Shown here in pieces: positions 10,356 to 21,047 of a stretch of DNA of 64,000 nucleotides. This DNA comes from Eurosta solidaginis (lineage: Eukaryota > Arthropoda > Insecta > Diptera > Tephritidae). The stretch covers positions 273,322,662 to 273,386,661 of the forward strand of contig NC_090322.1 in the NCBI RefSeq assembly GCF_040869045.1, given 5' to 3'. Made by a program: the position numbers and the translations under genes. Numbering within the stretch: position 1 is the first letter of the stretch; each line of letters starts with the position of its first letter. The notes beneath the pieces were generated by a model that saw only the letters and a list, made by a program, of their open reading frames with translations, searched no databases and was not told the origin of the DNA.

Positions 10356-11329
10356 GTATGTTCCGCGTCCTTGCTTATTTGAAGGCCGATGTATGCGAAA
10401 CACCTTTTAATCCCCTATCGGAACACTACTGTTCTGATGCTGCAACCGGCACAATGCAAGCGTTCAAACCGATCAGCTACAAAGTAGGCCGATCTGAAGT
10501 TCGGCTAAGCCCTCACACCAGTGACAAGCTGGCTGCCCTAGCAATGGCTTAAGATCCAATAGTGGACAAGAAAGTTTGTGGTGGGCTCAAGTTCGGGGAA
10601 CGGTTATGTTGAATTGAATACGAACGAACAAGATACTGCTTTCCGGCGGATACAGTTCTTATAGGTTCTTCGAAAGGTGTTGGGTTCAATACATGCCCCC
10701 AAAATCTAGTTTTAGACAAGTAGAGTCGCAAACAAAAATATTGTTTTGGGACTTGTGCTGATAACGCTGTTTCAAAGGGGAATGCCGAAGCACAGTTTAA
10801 GGGCCTGGCAAACTCGTGATATCCATATCCATATATAAAACAGCTGATCCAACCAAGCTTATGGAAATTAATGTGTTAATTAAATTGGTCAATGGTGCCA
10901 TACCCTAACGCCCTAGCCACAACCATACCATAGCCAATCTATTGGTTTTTTGTTTTCGCTATGGTGAATTCATTGACTTTTTGGATATTTTATATTTTTT
11001 TTCGATACGTTTTGACTCAGCGACTTATTAATTGTGCAATTTGATATTTATTTTTTGCGGGAGGGCTGAAAAATGCCTAATGCATCATAATTGCTGCCGC
11101 CGCAGCAACCGTGTGTCCGTAGACTAAAAAGCAGCCCCACCCCGGTACCACTTTCACCTAACTTCAGGGTGGCGTTCCATATTTCACATTTTTTAAGAAC
11201 CTACTGTTGTCTCTGCGTCCAGGTTCCCGCTATTTGCTCTGAGTGTCGATTTAATCGCCACTGCTTCGCCTGCGCATTTCTCTGCGCTCCCTCTCAGCAC
11301 CCATCAGGCATGTCATGACTATAAATACA
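10356..11329. other. Unassigned stretch with part of a dispersed repeat
   Basis: No gene is supported. Positions 10800-10980 hold a block with ACAGCTGATCCAACC...GGTGCCATACC...CCATAGCCAA...TTGGTTTTTTG. It recurs in diverged form at 33295-33440 and 52480-52620, so it is a dispersed repeat of unknown class. The short frames at 10334-11318 have no recognisable domain. Confidence 0.4.
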
Positions 11330-12400
11330 TTTTGCTCACTACTATTCAGCATTCCTTCCTATTGCACATTTGTGATCCTAAATTTCTCGTGGTAGGTTCC
11401 TCTCCAAAAACTCTATGCAAGGTGATCCTTTCCTCTGATAAGTCCTGCGATCTTGCGCCGAGAAAAGGATTTCAACAATATTATTCATTAGTATCGTGGT
11501 TGCTGTTATATCGGTCCTTTAACTTTGGCCATCACAGTTCTGTAGGCTGATCCCCAAGGATCAAGGTCGACATTATCCAGCAGTCCCCTAAAGTACAACT
11601 TCTTGCTCTTTTTTATGCCATTTTTAAGTGCCTCTCTTTGTGCAACATAGGTGCTGTGTAGCTCCGCATATGTCGGTGATGAGCGTGCCCTCTGCGCTAT
11701 TCTTTGTGATTTGTGAGATTTTCTACGTTCTACCGCAATTTCGTCGTTCCACCAATATACTGGAGTCCGCTGGGCTTTTCCGCGACTTCTGGGCATGAAA
11801 GCATCACATGCCATACATAGCGACTTAGTTATTTGAACCGTCTGGTCTTTCGTTTGCGATCCTCGTACTATGGCATCCTTCCAGATAATATCAAATATTT
11901 GTGGACCGAAAAGGTGATGTTTCCATTTCCAACTTTGTAGATGTTTTGCTGCTACTGTTCGTGGAGTTTCAAGCAGCTCTACGCTAATAGCTTTATGGTC
12001 GTTGTGTGTGTAGACGTTGCTTATGCACCATTTCGCTCGTCTTGCTATTTCGCTGCTGACGGAGGTGAGATCTATAATGGATCGTCTGGTACCTGTATCG
12101 AAGGTATATATCCTTGGTTATTTGGTAGTTTTAGCCTCAAAGAAGTAAGGCTTTCGAGGAGGACTCTCCCTCTTTCGTTGGTTCGTCCACGTCTCCACAC
12201 ATACATTGAAGTCTCCACACACAAAATGCGGTTGTTTACCTCGTGATTCCCTGGTGATCCCATACATTATGTCTTCGAACTCGGCCATGATGGTCATGTT
12301 CGGAGGGGCGTAGCAACTGAAGACGTCTATACCGTTGATTTTTGCCCACGTGAATCCTGCTACCGTTGGCGTCATATTTTCCTGTGAAAGAAATTTCCCT
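11330..12400 (-). pseudogene. R1-type LINE ORF2 remnant (endonuclease and linker)
   Basis: On the minus strand, 12375-12118 encodes a piece of an apurinic-type endonuclease: GFTWAKINGIDVFSCYAPP followed by HFVCGDFNV. Then 11814-11506 encodes the linker before reverse transcriptase: PVYWWNDEIAVERRKSHKSQ and DPWGSAYRTVMAKVKGP. These are hallmarks of R1-clade or related elements. The reading frames are shifted relative to each other and no reverse transcriptase follows, so this is a 3'-truncated, decayed copy. Confidence 0.72.
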
Positions 12401-12549
12401 GGTGCCCAAATTGAGGCTTGTTCAGGATAATAGCTCTTGGGCTGCCTCGCAATGGTTTAAATTGGGCTGCAAAACCCTCATGAGACAGCCATTTTGCTGC
12501 CCTCTCGTTGTTGGTATTTAAAACTGCCTACCGAATGTTGTCCCCCACA

Positions 12550-13330
12550 TAGCGCGCTTTTCGGTGCGTTTTTGCAACTTGCAGCCTTATGATCTTCCTG
12601 ACCGCATTTCTTGCATAGTCTAGACCTATCTACAGTCTCCTTACATTTCTGAGCTATATGCCCGTAGCCCCAGCACCTGTAACAGCGTTTATCTTGCTTG
12701 ACCTCTCTAATTCGTCAGGAAACCCATCCTACCAGGGTCTTTACGTACTAAGAACAGCCTTGGCATCATCCGCGGTAAGGCTTATAAGTGCCGACTTCGT
12801 GCCGCTGGACCCTGCACGTATGCCTTTTAGGCAGTCACGTCTGAAAGCTTGATGTTGCATTGCTGGTGGAGGTCGTCGCAAATCTCCTCGGGTGTAGTAA
12901 TCTCATCGAGATCTCTGCACTGTAGTATGACCATTTGGGACTTTGCTATAACTTTAGCCGAGTCCTTTAGTACCGCTTTAATTTATGCTTGGTATGCCCT
13001 TGTTTTCCCATCTTGCGTTTTTTTCAGCTGTAGTAACAGCTCTCGTTTCGCCGTTCTTCTAATCGTTTTGACGTCACCACCCAGAGATTTTAGTTTGTCG
13101 CAACTTCTCACTTTACGCAATATGTCAGCGTACGTCGCAGCTCCCGCCTTGGAAATGATGATTGCGTCCGCCCTAGCCTTAAGTGCTTTTTTCTTGTTCG
13201 TGTTTTTAGCTAACTGCCATTCTCTCTTCTTTTGGGCTGCCATTCGCTCCGTCTTATCTTGCGTTTGTCGTTTGTGACCACTCACGTGCCCTGGCATGAC
13301 GTCTTTTGCTGTAGTAGTGGGTTTGACCAC
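12550..13330 (-). pseudogene. R1-type LINE ORF1 (gag-like) remnant
   Basis: The frame at 13330-12983 reads RADAIIISKAGAATYADILR and ...GGDVKTIRRTAKRELLLQL, typical of R1-clade ORF1. In another frame near 12690-12560 are two CCHC knuckles, CYRCWGYGHIAQKC and CKKCGQEDHKAASC. ORF1 binds the element RNA. Frameshifts and stops separate the blocks. It lies directly upstream of the ORF2 remnant, so both belong to one element running from about 13330 to 11330. Confidence 0.72.
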
Positions 13331-13334
13331 GTAT

Positions 13335-13460
13335 TCACCGCAACCGATTCAGGTATAGGTTATACACTATGGCAACAGAGGTGCGTATATCCGCTTCTCG
13401 GTACAACCCGTTCCGTAGCTAGTTATTTAACCACTGCCGCTAGATGGGTCTCCTTACCAT
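13335..13460. repeat. Dispersed repeat fragment (related to 51695-51800)
   Basis: GGTTATACACTATGGCAACA...TTCGGTACAACC...GCCGCTAGAT recurs at about 51715-51800 with moderate divergence. The 51.8-kb copy continues into sequence that is found inverted at 16960-17150, beyond the piggyBac. The family is unknown. Confidence 0.45.
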
Positions 13461-14157
13461 TATCTAAGTGAGGATAAGTGTTTTTTTTGCCAGCAAATTT
13501 CGACGTAGGTGTAAAAAAAACACGGCTATTTTTATTTCTAAAATGTAGTTAATAAAGAAAATATGAGCAGCCGATTTAGCAAATATTTTAAATCATAAAA
13601 ATAATGCAATGTACCAGCCGTTTACAAAAATGATTGAAGAACACTATTGAGCAAATTATTTAACCCTTTCGCGATATTGTTATGGCAACAGTAAATTTTG
13701 ACAGGCCGTCAGCCCTCTCTTGTAAAAAATATTAACTTTTTTCGTACATATTTTCAAAAATTTAAGTTTAGTGGTTAAATAGAAGTGAAATAAATTATAA
13801 TCGCCCATTAAATATCGGTAATAATATAACATTTTTAAAGAAAGGCTTCTGGCATATAGCACTTTACTCTCAAATTTGTGTTTTGCATTTTTAAATTTTT
13901 GGGATATTTTGGGCAAATGTTTTCAACAATTTTTGAATAAAGTATGTTGAAAAATGTCCATTCTGTCGTTTGGCATATAAATATTTTTCGCTCGAAGCTT
14001 TAAAAGTCGTGCTAATTTTTAAAACTAAGCTTGTTGCCATATGGCAACAAATTTCTCGTAAGGTGTTAACTTGCATTAGATTGCGGAGGAAATTTATTTG
14101 CGATTGAAACTGGTAGCACAGAGACGTGTCCTTGTTTGCGGAATAATATTTTCAAAT

Positions 14158-15345
14158 ATGGCAAGAAAAATAAGCGACAGAGTTATAGAAAAGATTTTGG
14201 AGAATTTCGACTCAGATCTGTCAGATTTTGAGGATTCTGAATCGGAAGAAATATTAGAGGATTTATTTGAGGCATTTGACAATAATGAAACTTTCATAAT
14301 GGAGGAGCTTTCTCGTCAAGGTCCGTATGATATAAGTATTAAAAATACCAACGAAGAATGTAATGACGAACTAACTCAGAAGCGCGTGCTTCGGACTATC
14401 AACCAAAACAAGTTAATGACTTTCGATGGAAAAAGACTTCGTGGGCTCCTCCTCAAGTTGTATTCAAGTAACGATGTAAAACTTCCAGTACAGTACATTT
14501 TGGAGTACTTAACTGTTGATTTTTTTGAAGAAGTATTGCAGGCGACAAACCAAGCCTCCCTTTTAAAAGACGGTCGATCATTTAACTTAGCGAAGGAAGA
14601 ATTTTTTATGTTTCTTGGTTTGAAGGTTATGATTGGATATGAACTGGACAGCACTCACAGATATTCCTTCATTTTGCCAAAAAATGTGTGAGGATATAGG
14701 TGTAGTAAAAAAGGAAGGTAGAGGTATTTTTGATTACCGCATCGAAAGTGAGGACAAACTTTATGTCATAAGATGACTTGATGGAGGTATTGTCCAATTG
14801 ATTTCATAAATATATATATAGATCCGCTTAAAAATGTGCAAAGCTTTTTATTTGAAAAAAAAGACGAAAGTTGAAATAGCTCAGCCAAACATTGTGACTG
14901 TGTACAACAAGAGCATGGAAGGAGTTGATAAAGTAGATTTTCTTCTTTCATTGACCACTTTATTGACCTGACCTGCAACTCATGGCTGGAGTACAGGAAG
15001 GATCATGAGGGTAATAATAAAAGCCAAAAGCAGAAACACATGGATCGGCTTGAGTTCCGCAACGACATTGCTGATGAACCGCTAGCGTAAGCAAATAAGA
15101 ACGCATGTTCTCGCAAACGTGGACAGCCAAAAGTCTCTTTGAATGAAAACATCGACAGTCCATCAACTTCTCGAAAGAGATATGAAACAGCACCATCTGT
15201 TTCTATCCGATATGATGGAAATCAGCATTGGGAGAAAAATGCAAACAGATGCAAATTAAAAGGATGTTCAGGATTTTCCATATACAAATGTTCAAAGTGT
15301 TTGGTTCACCTACATATGTCTACCCAACGGGGAACGGGATTGCTA
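14158..15345 (+). pseudogene. piggyBac-type transposase remnant with catalytic core deleted
   Basis: The start is taken at the ATG at 14158 (MARKISDRVIEKIL), followed by the acidic DLSDFEDSESEE N-terminus usual for the family. Residues continue to FFMFLGLKVMIGYELDS, the start of the transposase domain, then stop at 14691. Later pieces in other frames are RGIFDYRIESEDKLYVIR near 14724, EIAQPNIVTVYNKSMEGVDK near 14870, and the C-terminal cysteine-rich RCKLKGCSGFSIYKC near 15245. Most of the DDD catalytic domain between the first two blocks is missing, and several stops interrupt the rest. It is inactive. Confidence 0.8.
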
Positions 15346-16594
15346 TAAGGACTATCACTGTAGCGACTAAGTTCTTGGTAAAATACTTCTTTGCTTTGTA
15401 TTATTTTAAATAATTTATATAGCTCTAGTTTTCTGTATTACTTTCTATGCTAAGATTTTTCGTTTTTAGTTTATATCTTTATTTATTTTTTAATATGTAA
15501 GTATATATTTATAGTATTGAATGGATTTGTTATTTAAAACCTTTTTCTATTATTTTAAGATAGTTTAGGACTCTTGATTTATAAAAAAAATTTTATTTTG
15601 ATGTTAAACCAAATTTTAATAAACGTACAATTTGAATAAACGCGGATTTTTTATTCCCGCGGAAAAATTCCTCCAATTCTTTTCTCCTAGGGAGAAGAGA
15701 AATTGGGGAATAGGAATTTCGAATTTTCAAAGTCAGCTGTTTTGTCAATTGAAATTTCGTTGCGCATTTCTTATTTTGTTTAAAAAATTTAAAAGTTTAA
15801 TTATTGTTGCGAATTTGTTTGAAATTAAGAAACAAGGTATAAACAATGCACATTATTGCATTTCATGTGGTATTCACTGAAATGAGTAATGAATTGGTGC
15901 CACAGCAACATCAACAGAGGAGCATAAGAAGAAGACGGCGGGATAACACAAATCTGCCGGAGTTGCCTGCTTTCATTCTGCAAAGCAATTTTCTGGCGGC
16001 CAAGTCGAATTGAGTTCGCCTTTCGCCATATGCCAAAATCTAATTAAACCTTCTTAAAAAATCCTTGTGCAATTTCTGGATGGCTGCATCAAATATACAA
16101 AGAGCTCTTCCGTTGGTTATGATATACTTTTCGACTTAAAATAAAGAATATTGTGGTTGTTGTATTAACAGTGAGAATATTGTGGTAGAATGTAAATACA
16201 TATTTTAGCACAAATTTGTACAAATAAGTGTTTTTTCTTAAAAGAACCAATTTCCTTTAACTATTTTGATGCATTCCCTTTAAATTAACTAGTGAAAAAA
16301 CTCCTATGAAATGGCAGAGAAATCTCCCTCTCCCTCACTCCCGGTTTCCGCTTTTTCGAACATTGTTCAGAATACGAGGAATGGGAGAAGGGAAAAAACT
16401 CGCACGGAATTTTCGTTTAGAATTGGGCTGAATATATACGAATGGCACTGTTCTTATTTTCACTTGTTTGTAAAATTGTGGCTTTTTGAATTTTGACTTT
16501 AATTTAATAATCTACAAACATATTTTGCGAATAATTTTTCGATGTTTGCTTCGTTCAATTCTGATATGCTGATATTCAACTTTCATATTCCAGT

Positions 16595-16712
16595 ATCCGG
16601 ACATACGGATATCCGGATTTCCCCATTTGTGAATCCGGATAGCCGGATTTTTTGCTTAGCTATCCGGTTATTCGAATATCCGGTTTATCCGGATAGTTGA
16701 AAAACCCGGATG
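16595..16712. repeat. Cluster of TATCCGGAT palindromic motifs
   Basis: About ten copies of CCGGA or its complement lie within 118 bp, many as TATCCGGAT or close variants in both orientations. The spacing is irregular, unlike a simple tandem repeat. It lies in the right subterminal part of the piggyBac element. It could bind a transposase or another protein; this is inference. Confidence 0.55.
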
Positions 16713-17574
16713 CAGTTCACAGCCCTAGTACGAACCTTTATTCAAAAACAAACAAAAAATACTGCTTTTCTTTGACATACAAAACATTTGTTGCCATATG
16801 GCAACATAAAATAGCACTAAAAAAAATTCCAAAAAAAAATATATTTGTATTGTTATTGGTGCTAAAACAAATATTCAGACAAAAATTTGGATTTTTTGAA
16901 TGGCGCAGTAAAAAGATGTAACGAAAGGGTTAGGTAATCAAACAACGACTGAACAGGTGATCGAGGCTGTTTACTATTGTGAACTTTCTCAAACATTCGC
17001 CACTTTTATTATTTCACAATGATTGCAAGCAAAGCATAAGAAGAATTTGCTTTGGCTAAGGGTGCTGGCACGCTTTGCAAGTGAAATATTTTTTTTCCCA
17101 CTCGTTAGTAACTTTTCTAACATTTCTCGCAATTAAAAACTGCAATATCACAAATCAATACGGCACAAAATATATTAGCAAGTATTTTTGTTGTATAGGG
17201 AGAATGTTTAAAACAGATCTTCAGGAAATTTTGTATGTGAATGGGCAAGGCGAATAAACTTCATTTGCCAAATCTGAAGTTCCTTTATATTTACAAACGC
17301 AACATTGGTTGATTGTGGCGATGTTATTGGAATGCATAAGCTTGTGTTAAACGCACCTATATGAAAAATTTCATTGTGCCGTGGCCTTTAACATTTACAA
17401 AATCAGGCACCGATCGATAAAATGATATTGGGCCTGTTATTGGGATGTGAGTTTTCTGCGACGTATTTTCTGTTTTAAATACAGTGTTCATTTTTATTTT
17501 CTATTCATATGAGCATTTAGAATTAAATATAGCATTAGCAACGTTTTTAAGCAAACCTATCAAAAATTTAATTA

Positions 17575-17660
17575 AAACAAGTAAGTACGGGACTGTCTTC
17601 GGCTGTGCCGAACACTTCACACCTTTCAAGAATGGTTTTGGGGTGTTAGGGGAGTAAAAA
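17575..17660 (+). repeat. Start of a dispersed satellite-like repeat
   Basis: ATTAAAACAAGTAAGTACGG followed by GGACTGTCTTCGGC is closely related to the block at 19800-19840 and to the start of the long repeat at 60505. I see nothing else in 16934-18400 beyond a fragment at 16960-17150 that is inverted relative to 51830-51985. Confidence 0.45.
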
Positions 17661-18770
17661 AATACATTAGAAATATCGTACGCCTCGTCTCAAACGATAT
17701 TCATCGCAAGAAGGTTGCGGAAACACTAAAAAACTGAAATGAAAATATTCTCTCTCAACCTCGAAAACCAGTTCCCAAACTGTGTTGCAATAGTACGAAA
17801 ACAAAAACATACATTTTTAAGCAGTGTATTATTGACATTCATTTCTTCTTCACATACATTTAATTATATGCAAGCTGATTCATTTTGCAATATATACATA
17901 AAAGTATTTAAAAAAGTATTTTTAAAATAGTCACATTAGAGGAAGTAGTAGCAGAAAAACGTACTAATACACGTTTCGTATACAATCGTGGGAAAACGAA
18001 ACCCTTTTCAGACTTGGTGGCAGTGTTGCCGTGAGCCTAGATAGAAATGTATCAGTTTAAAAGTAAAAAAAGGTACCAGTCGTATAAACATCGACTAATT
18101 TTACCAGTTTTATTACAAACCTAACTGCTTTCATTTATAAATTTCAAATTATGAAGGAACTTTCAAATTTCTTCAGCTCAAATACATACATATATCGTTA
18201 AATCCACACTGCTTTGTTGGAGCATGTGTTGGGTGTGTGTTTAATTTACGGCGACCATTTTTCTCATTTTAAAACTTGCTTTGTTTATGATTTGAATCAT
18301 AAAGGAGCTTTTAAAATTACAACTGAAAATTCAATTCGGGTTGTGAATTTGTGGCCTTTAGTGCGAGCGAAGCCGCCGGTAAAGGCTAGTTTATCCTAAA
18401 ACGCTTAATAATTTGAACATACTAAGGGCGGTGGCAGCTCTATTTTCATACGAGCCGTTTTGTCCATCGCTGGTTTAGCGGGATAACTAGTCGCTCTGAG
18501 AGACTGGAAAGCTAATACATTTTACATATGAGTAGTGGCAAGGCTGCCACATATGTATATACCACCGATCTATACAATTCTCTCAGACAACAATATGTGC
18601 AATGTGTGAAAGCATATGGTGAAGTTTGAAGCTTCAAACTGATAAATTGAGGAAAATATGACAAAAATCCTCTTTTCCGAAAAATCGGTTGTATGGGATA
18701 TATACACCATAGCGCTCTGATCTTGCCGGTTCCGACAAATGTATAATCGGACACCTATGCAAATATATAT

Positions 18771-19119
18771 GGCGGCCACCGTGGTGTGATGGTAGCGTGC
18801 TCCGTCTACCACACCGTATGCCCTGGGTTCGCACCACGGGCAAAGCAACATCAAAATTTTAGAAATAAGGTTTTTCAATTAGAAGGAAATTTTTCTAAGC
18901 GGGGTCGCCCCTCGGCAGTGTTTGGCAAGCGCTCCGAGTGTATTTCTGCCATGAAAAGCTCTCAGTGAAGCCTTGCAGATGCCGTTCGGAGTCGGCATAA
19001 ACACGTAGGTTCAGTCCGGCCAATTTGTAGGGAAAATCAAGAGGAGCACGACGCAAATTGGAAGAGAAGCTCGGCCTTAGATCTCTGCGGAGGTTAACGC
19101 GCCTTAAATTTATTTATTT
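18771..19119 (+). repeat. tRNA-derived SINE, best-preserved copy
   Basis: About 350 bp. It starts GGCGGCCACC. The A-box-like GTGATGGTAGCGTGC and B-box GGGTTCGCACC lie about 35 bp apart, as in a tRNA promoter. The body has AAGCGGGGTCGCCCCTCGGC and TGCCGTTCGGAGTCGGCATA. The 3' end is TTAAATTTATTTATTTTATG, an A/T tail suggesting LINE-dependent retroposition. Other copies are at 3236, 53380, 56255 and 57175. Confidence 0.75.
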
Positions 19120-19860
19120 TATGTAAATATACCCGCTTACCAAATTTTATCAAGGTATCTGAAAAACTGAGGGACCAGTTTGCATACAAACAAACAGACG
19201 GACACGGCTAAATCAACTAGCTCTTCATCCAGCTCTGGGAAGTTGGCACCTACATGTGCGAGTAATTAAAAAAGCCATCTCATTCCTTTGTCCACGTTTG
19301 TCCAGGAAAAATTTTCGTTTGCCCACCCTTTGTTAAAAAGGTTATAACAAAAAAAATTTTTTTTTTCGAAAAAACCCCCAAATTTTTTTTTCGCTTCATT
19401 GTGCTAAATCGTATGTCCGTCGTTTGCCCATCGTTTGTCCATGTTTGTCCAGGAAAAATTTTCCTTTGTCCACCTTTTGTTAACAAGTTATAACAAAATA
19501 TATTTTTTTTTTTCGAAAAAACCCCGACATTTTTTTTCGCTTCATTGTGCTAAATCGTATGACCGCCGTTTGCTCATCGTTTGTCCATGTTTGTCCATGT
19601 TTGTCTGTCAAAACAATGGCCAACGAATGACATTTGGTTTTTTTAATAACTCGCAAATGGAGGTGCCAACTTCACAGAGCTTCTTTATCCTGATCATTTC
19701 GGTATAGTTATTGGTGGGTCTATCTATTTTCCTTTAAGGACTTACAATTTTGAGATTCGTGACAAACTTAATATATCATTTCATTTTCATGAAAGGTATA
19801 AAAAAAACGACGGGACTGTCCTCGGCAATGCCATAGGTCTTATGACTTTCATGTATGTAT
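19120..19860 (+). repeat. Dispersed satellite-like repeat, split by the 19231 element
   Basis: 19125-19230 carries ACAGACGGACACGGCTAAATC and 19682-19840 carries ATCCTGATCATTTCGGTATA. Together they match the uninterrupted stretch at 20685-20840 (ACAGACATGGCTAAATC...CATCATCCTGATAATTTCGG). The related ending ACGGACATGGCTCAATC occurs at 61510. This is a common fly repeat of unknown mobilisation. Confidence 0.6.
19231..19681. mobile_element. Foldback/Mutator-like element, 9-bp TSD, internal tandem repeats
   Basis: The inverted ends AGCTCTGGGAAGTTGGCACC and AGCTCTGTGAAGTTGGCACC extend with few differences for about 55 bp. The flanks TCTTCATCC (19222-19230) and TCTTTATCC (19682-19690) are a 9-bp duplication with one mismatch, inside the copied repeat also seen intact at 20700. 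The interior is a 147-bp tandem repeat of about two copies (TCCAGGAAAA at 19301 and 19448). There is no transposase. A 9-bp duplication fits Mutator-like or Foldback elements. Confidence 0.7.
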
Positions 19861-20084
19861 GTATATCACTTTTAAGAGAAAGAAAACCAAAAAATCCATA
19901 TAAATTACACTCAAGAAATGCTTAAGAAAAATTTCTTTTGTCTAATTTTCTTATGCAGTACGCAGCTCTTAAAAAATATCAATAGTATATGCCATATTTG
20001 TGAGCATCTGGAAAAATTTGAAGCTTTTAGCGGTTAAAAAGCGGAAGAAATTACGCTTCCCAAGGCAGACGGTTCTATGTACCG

Positions 20085-20605
20085 GAGCGACTAGGGATTT
20101 TTCCCGACCAAGGGCTGTTATTTCAGTGTAACACCATTTAATATCTTGCGTCTCTCCCACAAATTGTCATCCTCCCAGCAGATCTTTGCAGCGGAACTGC
20201 GCAATATTCTACTGCTCCGGGTAGGTATCGAACCCAATCCAGGACCTGTACTTGATCCCGGTCCAGAGAAATTGTTTTGCTGCGTTTGCCGGAAAATAAT
20301 CTTTTTAGGACAGTCACACTCTTGTCAGTGTGTCACGTGTAAGGGATGGTTGCACCGGACGGATGTTCTGGGCTAGACCTCAAAGCCCGACGTCCTCGTA
20401 ACGTTTACAAATCTTTTGTGGCTCCTTGCTGGTCAAGCCCGAGGGCGTCCCGTAGTGTGCGCAATAGCGCCCCCCCCCCCCCACTACCCTCTAGCAGCCC
20501 GCTGCCCAGCAAGCCCAAAAAAGTTCCCGCTGATGCGCGCGCCCCACGGTGCCACCAGCTCATATGAGCTCCGTCGGGCGCGAGCGGCAGTCCCTACCAC
20601 CTTTT
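20085..20605 (+). pseudogene. 5' fragment of a LINE with 2A-like motif and PHD-type finger
   Basis: It matches the 5' part of the minus-strand LINE at 20911-24200, from the leader (TGTACCGGAGCGACTAGGGA) into the first frame. From 20146 it reads SSQQIFAAELRNILLLRVGI, then EPNPGPVLDPGP, then a finger starting CCVCRK. The match then stops and lower-complexity proline-rich sequence with a run of C follows. Keeping a 5' end without the 3' end is unusual for a LINE copy. Confidence 0.7.
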
Positions 20606-20639
20606 GCCAGCACAGAATATACATACATATATGTTGCGA

Positions 20640-20845
20640 CTCGACGTTCTACACGATATCTCAAAAAGTGAGATACTGGTTTGCGTTCAAACAGACAGAC
20701 ATGGCTAAATCAATTCAGCTCATCATCCTGATAATTTCGGTATAATTATTGGTGGGTCTATCTCTTCCCCTTAAAGGACTTATAATTTTGAGATTCGTGA
20801 TAAACTTAATATATCATATCATTTTCATGAAAGGTATAAAAATAA
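20640..20845 (+). repeat. Dispersed satellite-like repeat fragment
   Basis: CAGACAGACATGGCTAAATC through ATCATCCTGATAATTTCGG to TTTTCATGAAAGGTATAAAA. This is the uninterrupted version of the sequence hit by the 19231 element and serves as its empty-site comparison. Confidence 0.6.
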
Positions 20846-21047
20846 ATCATTAAAGCTCGCCATTGATTTCAGGCAATAATTTCAGTGCCTGTGCATGCAC
20901 ATATGTATGTGTTGTTGTTGTTGTTGTTGTAGCAATGCTCGCCCCACCTAATAGCCGCGACCGATCACAAATTGTCATCAATATCTTCTAACGGGAGTCC
21001 AAGGAAACTTGCCGTTTCAACAGGGGTGGACCATAAGGAAAGGGGTG

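Larger units (their letters stand above)
13664..16929 (+). mobile_element. piggyBac-family element, decayed, TTAA target
   Basis: The left end TTAA|CCCTTTCGCG (13660-13669) and right end CGAAAGGG|TTAG (16922-16933) give inverted CCCTTTCG ends on a TTAA target whose right copy has one change. The 3.27-kb element holds a transposase remnant at 14158-15345. A subterminal GTTGCCATATGGCAAC palindrome occurs near both ends (about 14034 and 16791). Positions 15400-16720 are non-coding and include a 50-bp hairpin at about 15665-15720 and a CCGGAT cluster (16595-16712). It may contain a further insertion. Confidence 0.72.

Noticed and set aside
11091..11318. Cys-containing frame as a zinc-finger fragment
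   Set aside because: Cysteine spacing does not match a known finger, and there is no supporting context.
18512..18878. Minus-strand frames of 69-102 codons
   Set aside because: They overlap the head of the SINE at 18771 and differ only by frame; no protein family is recognised.
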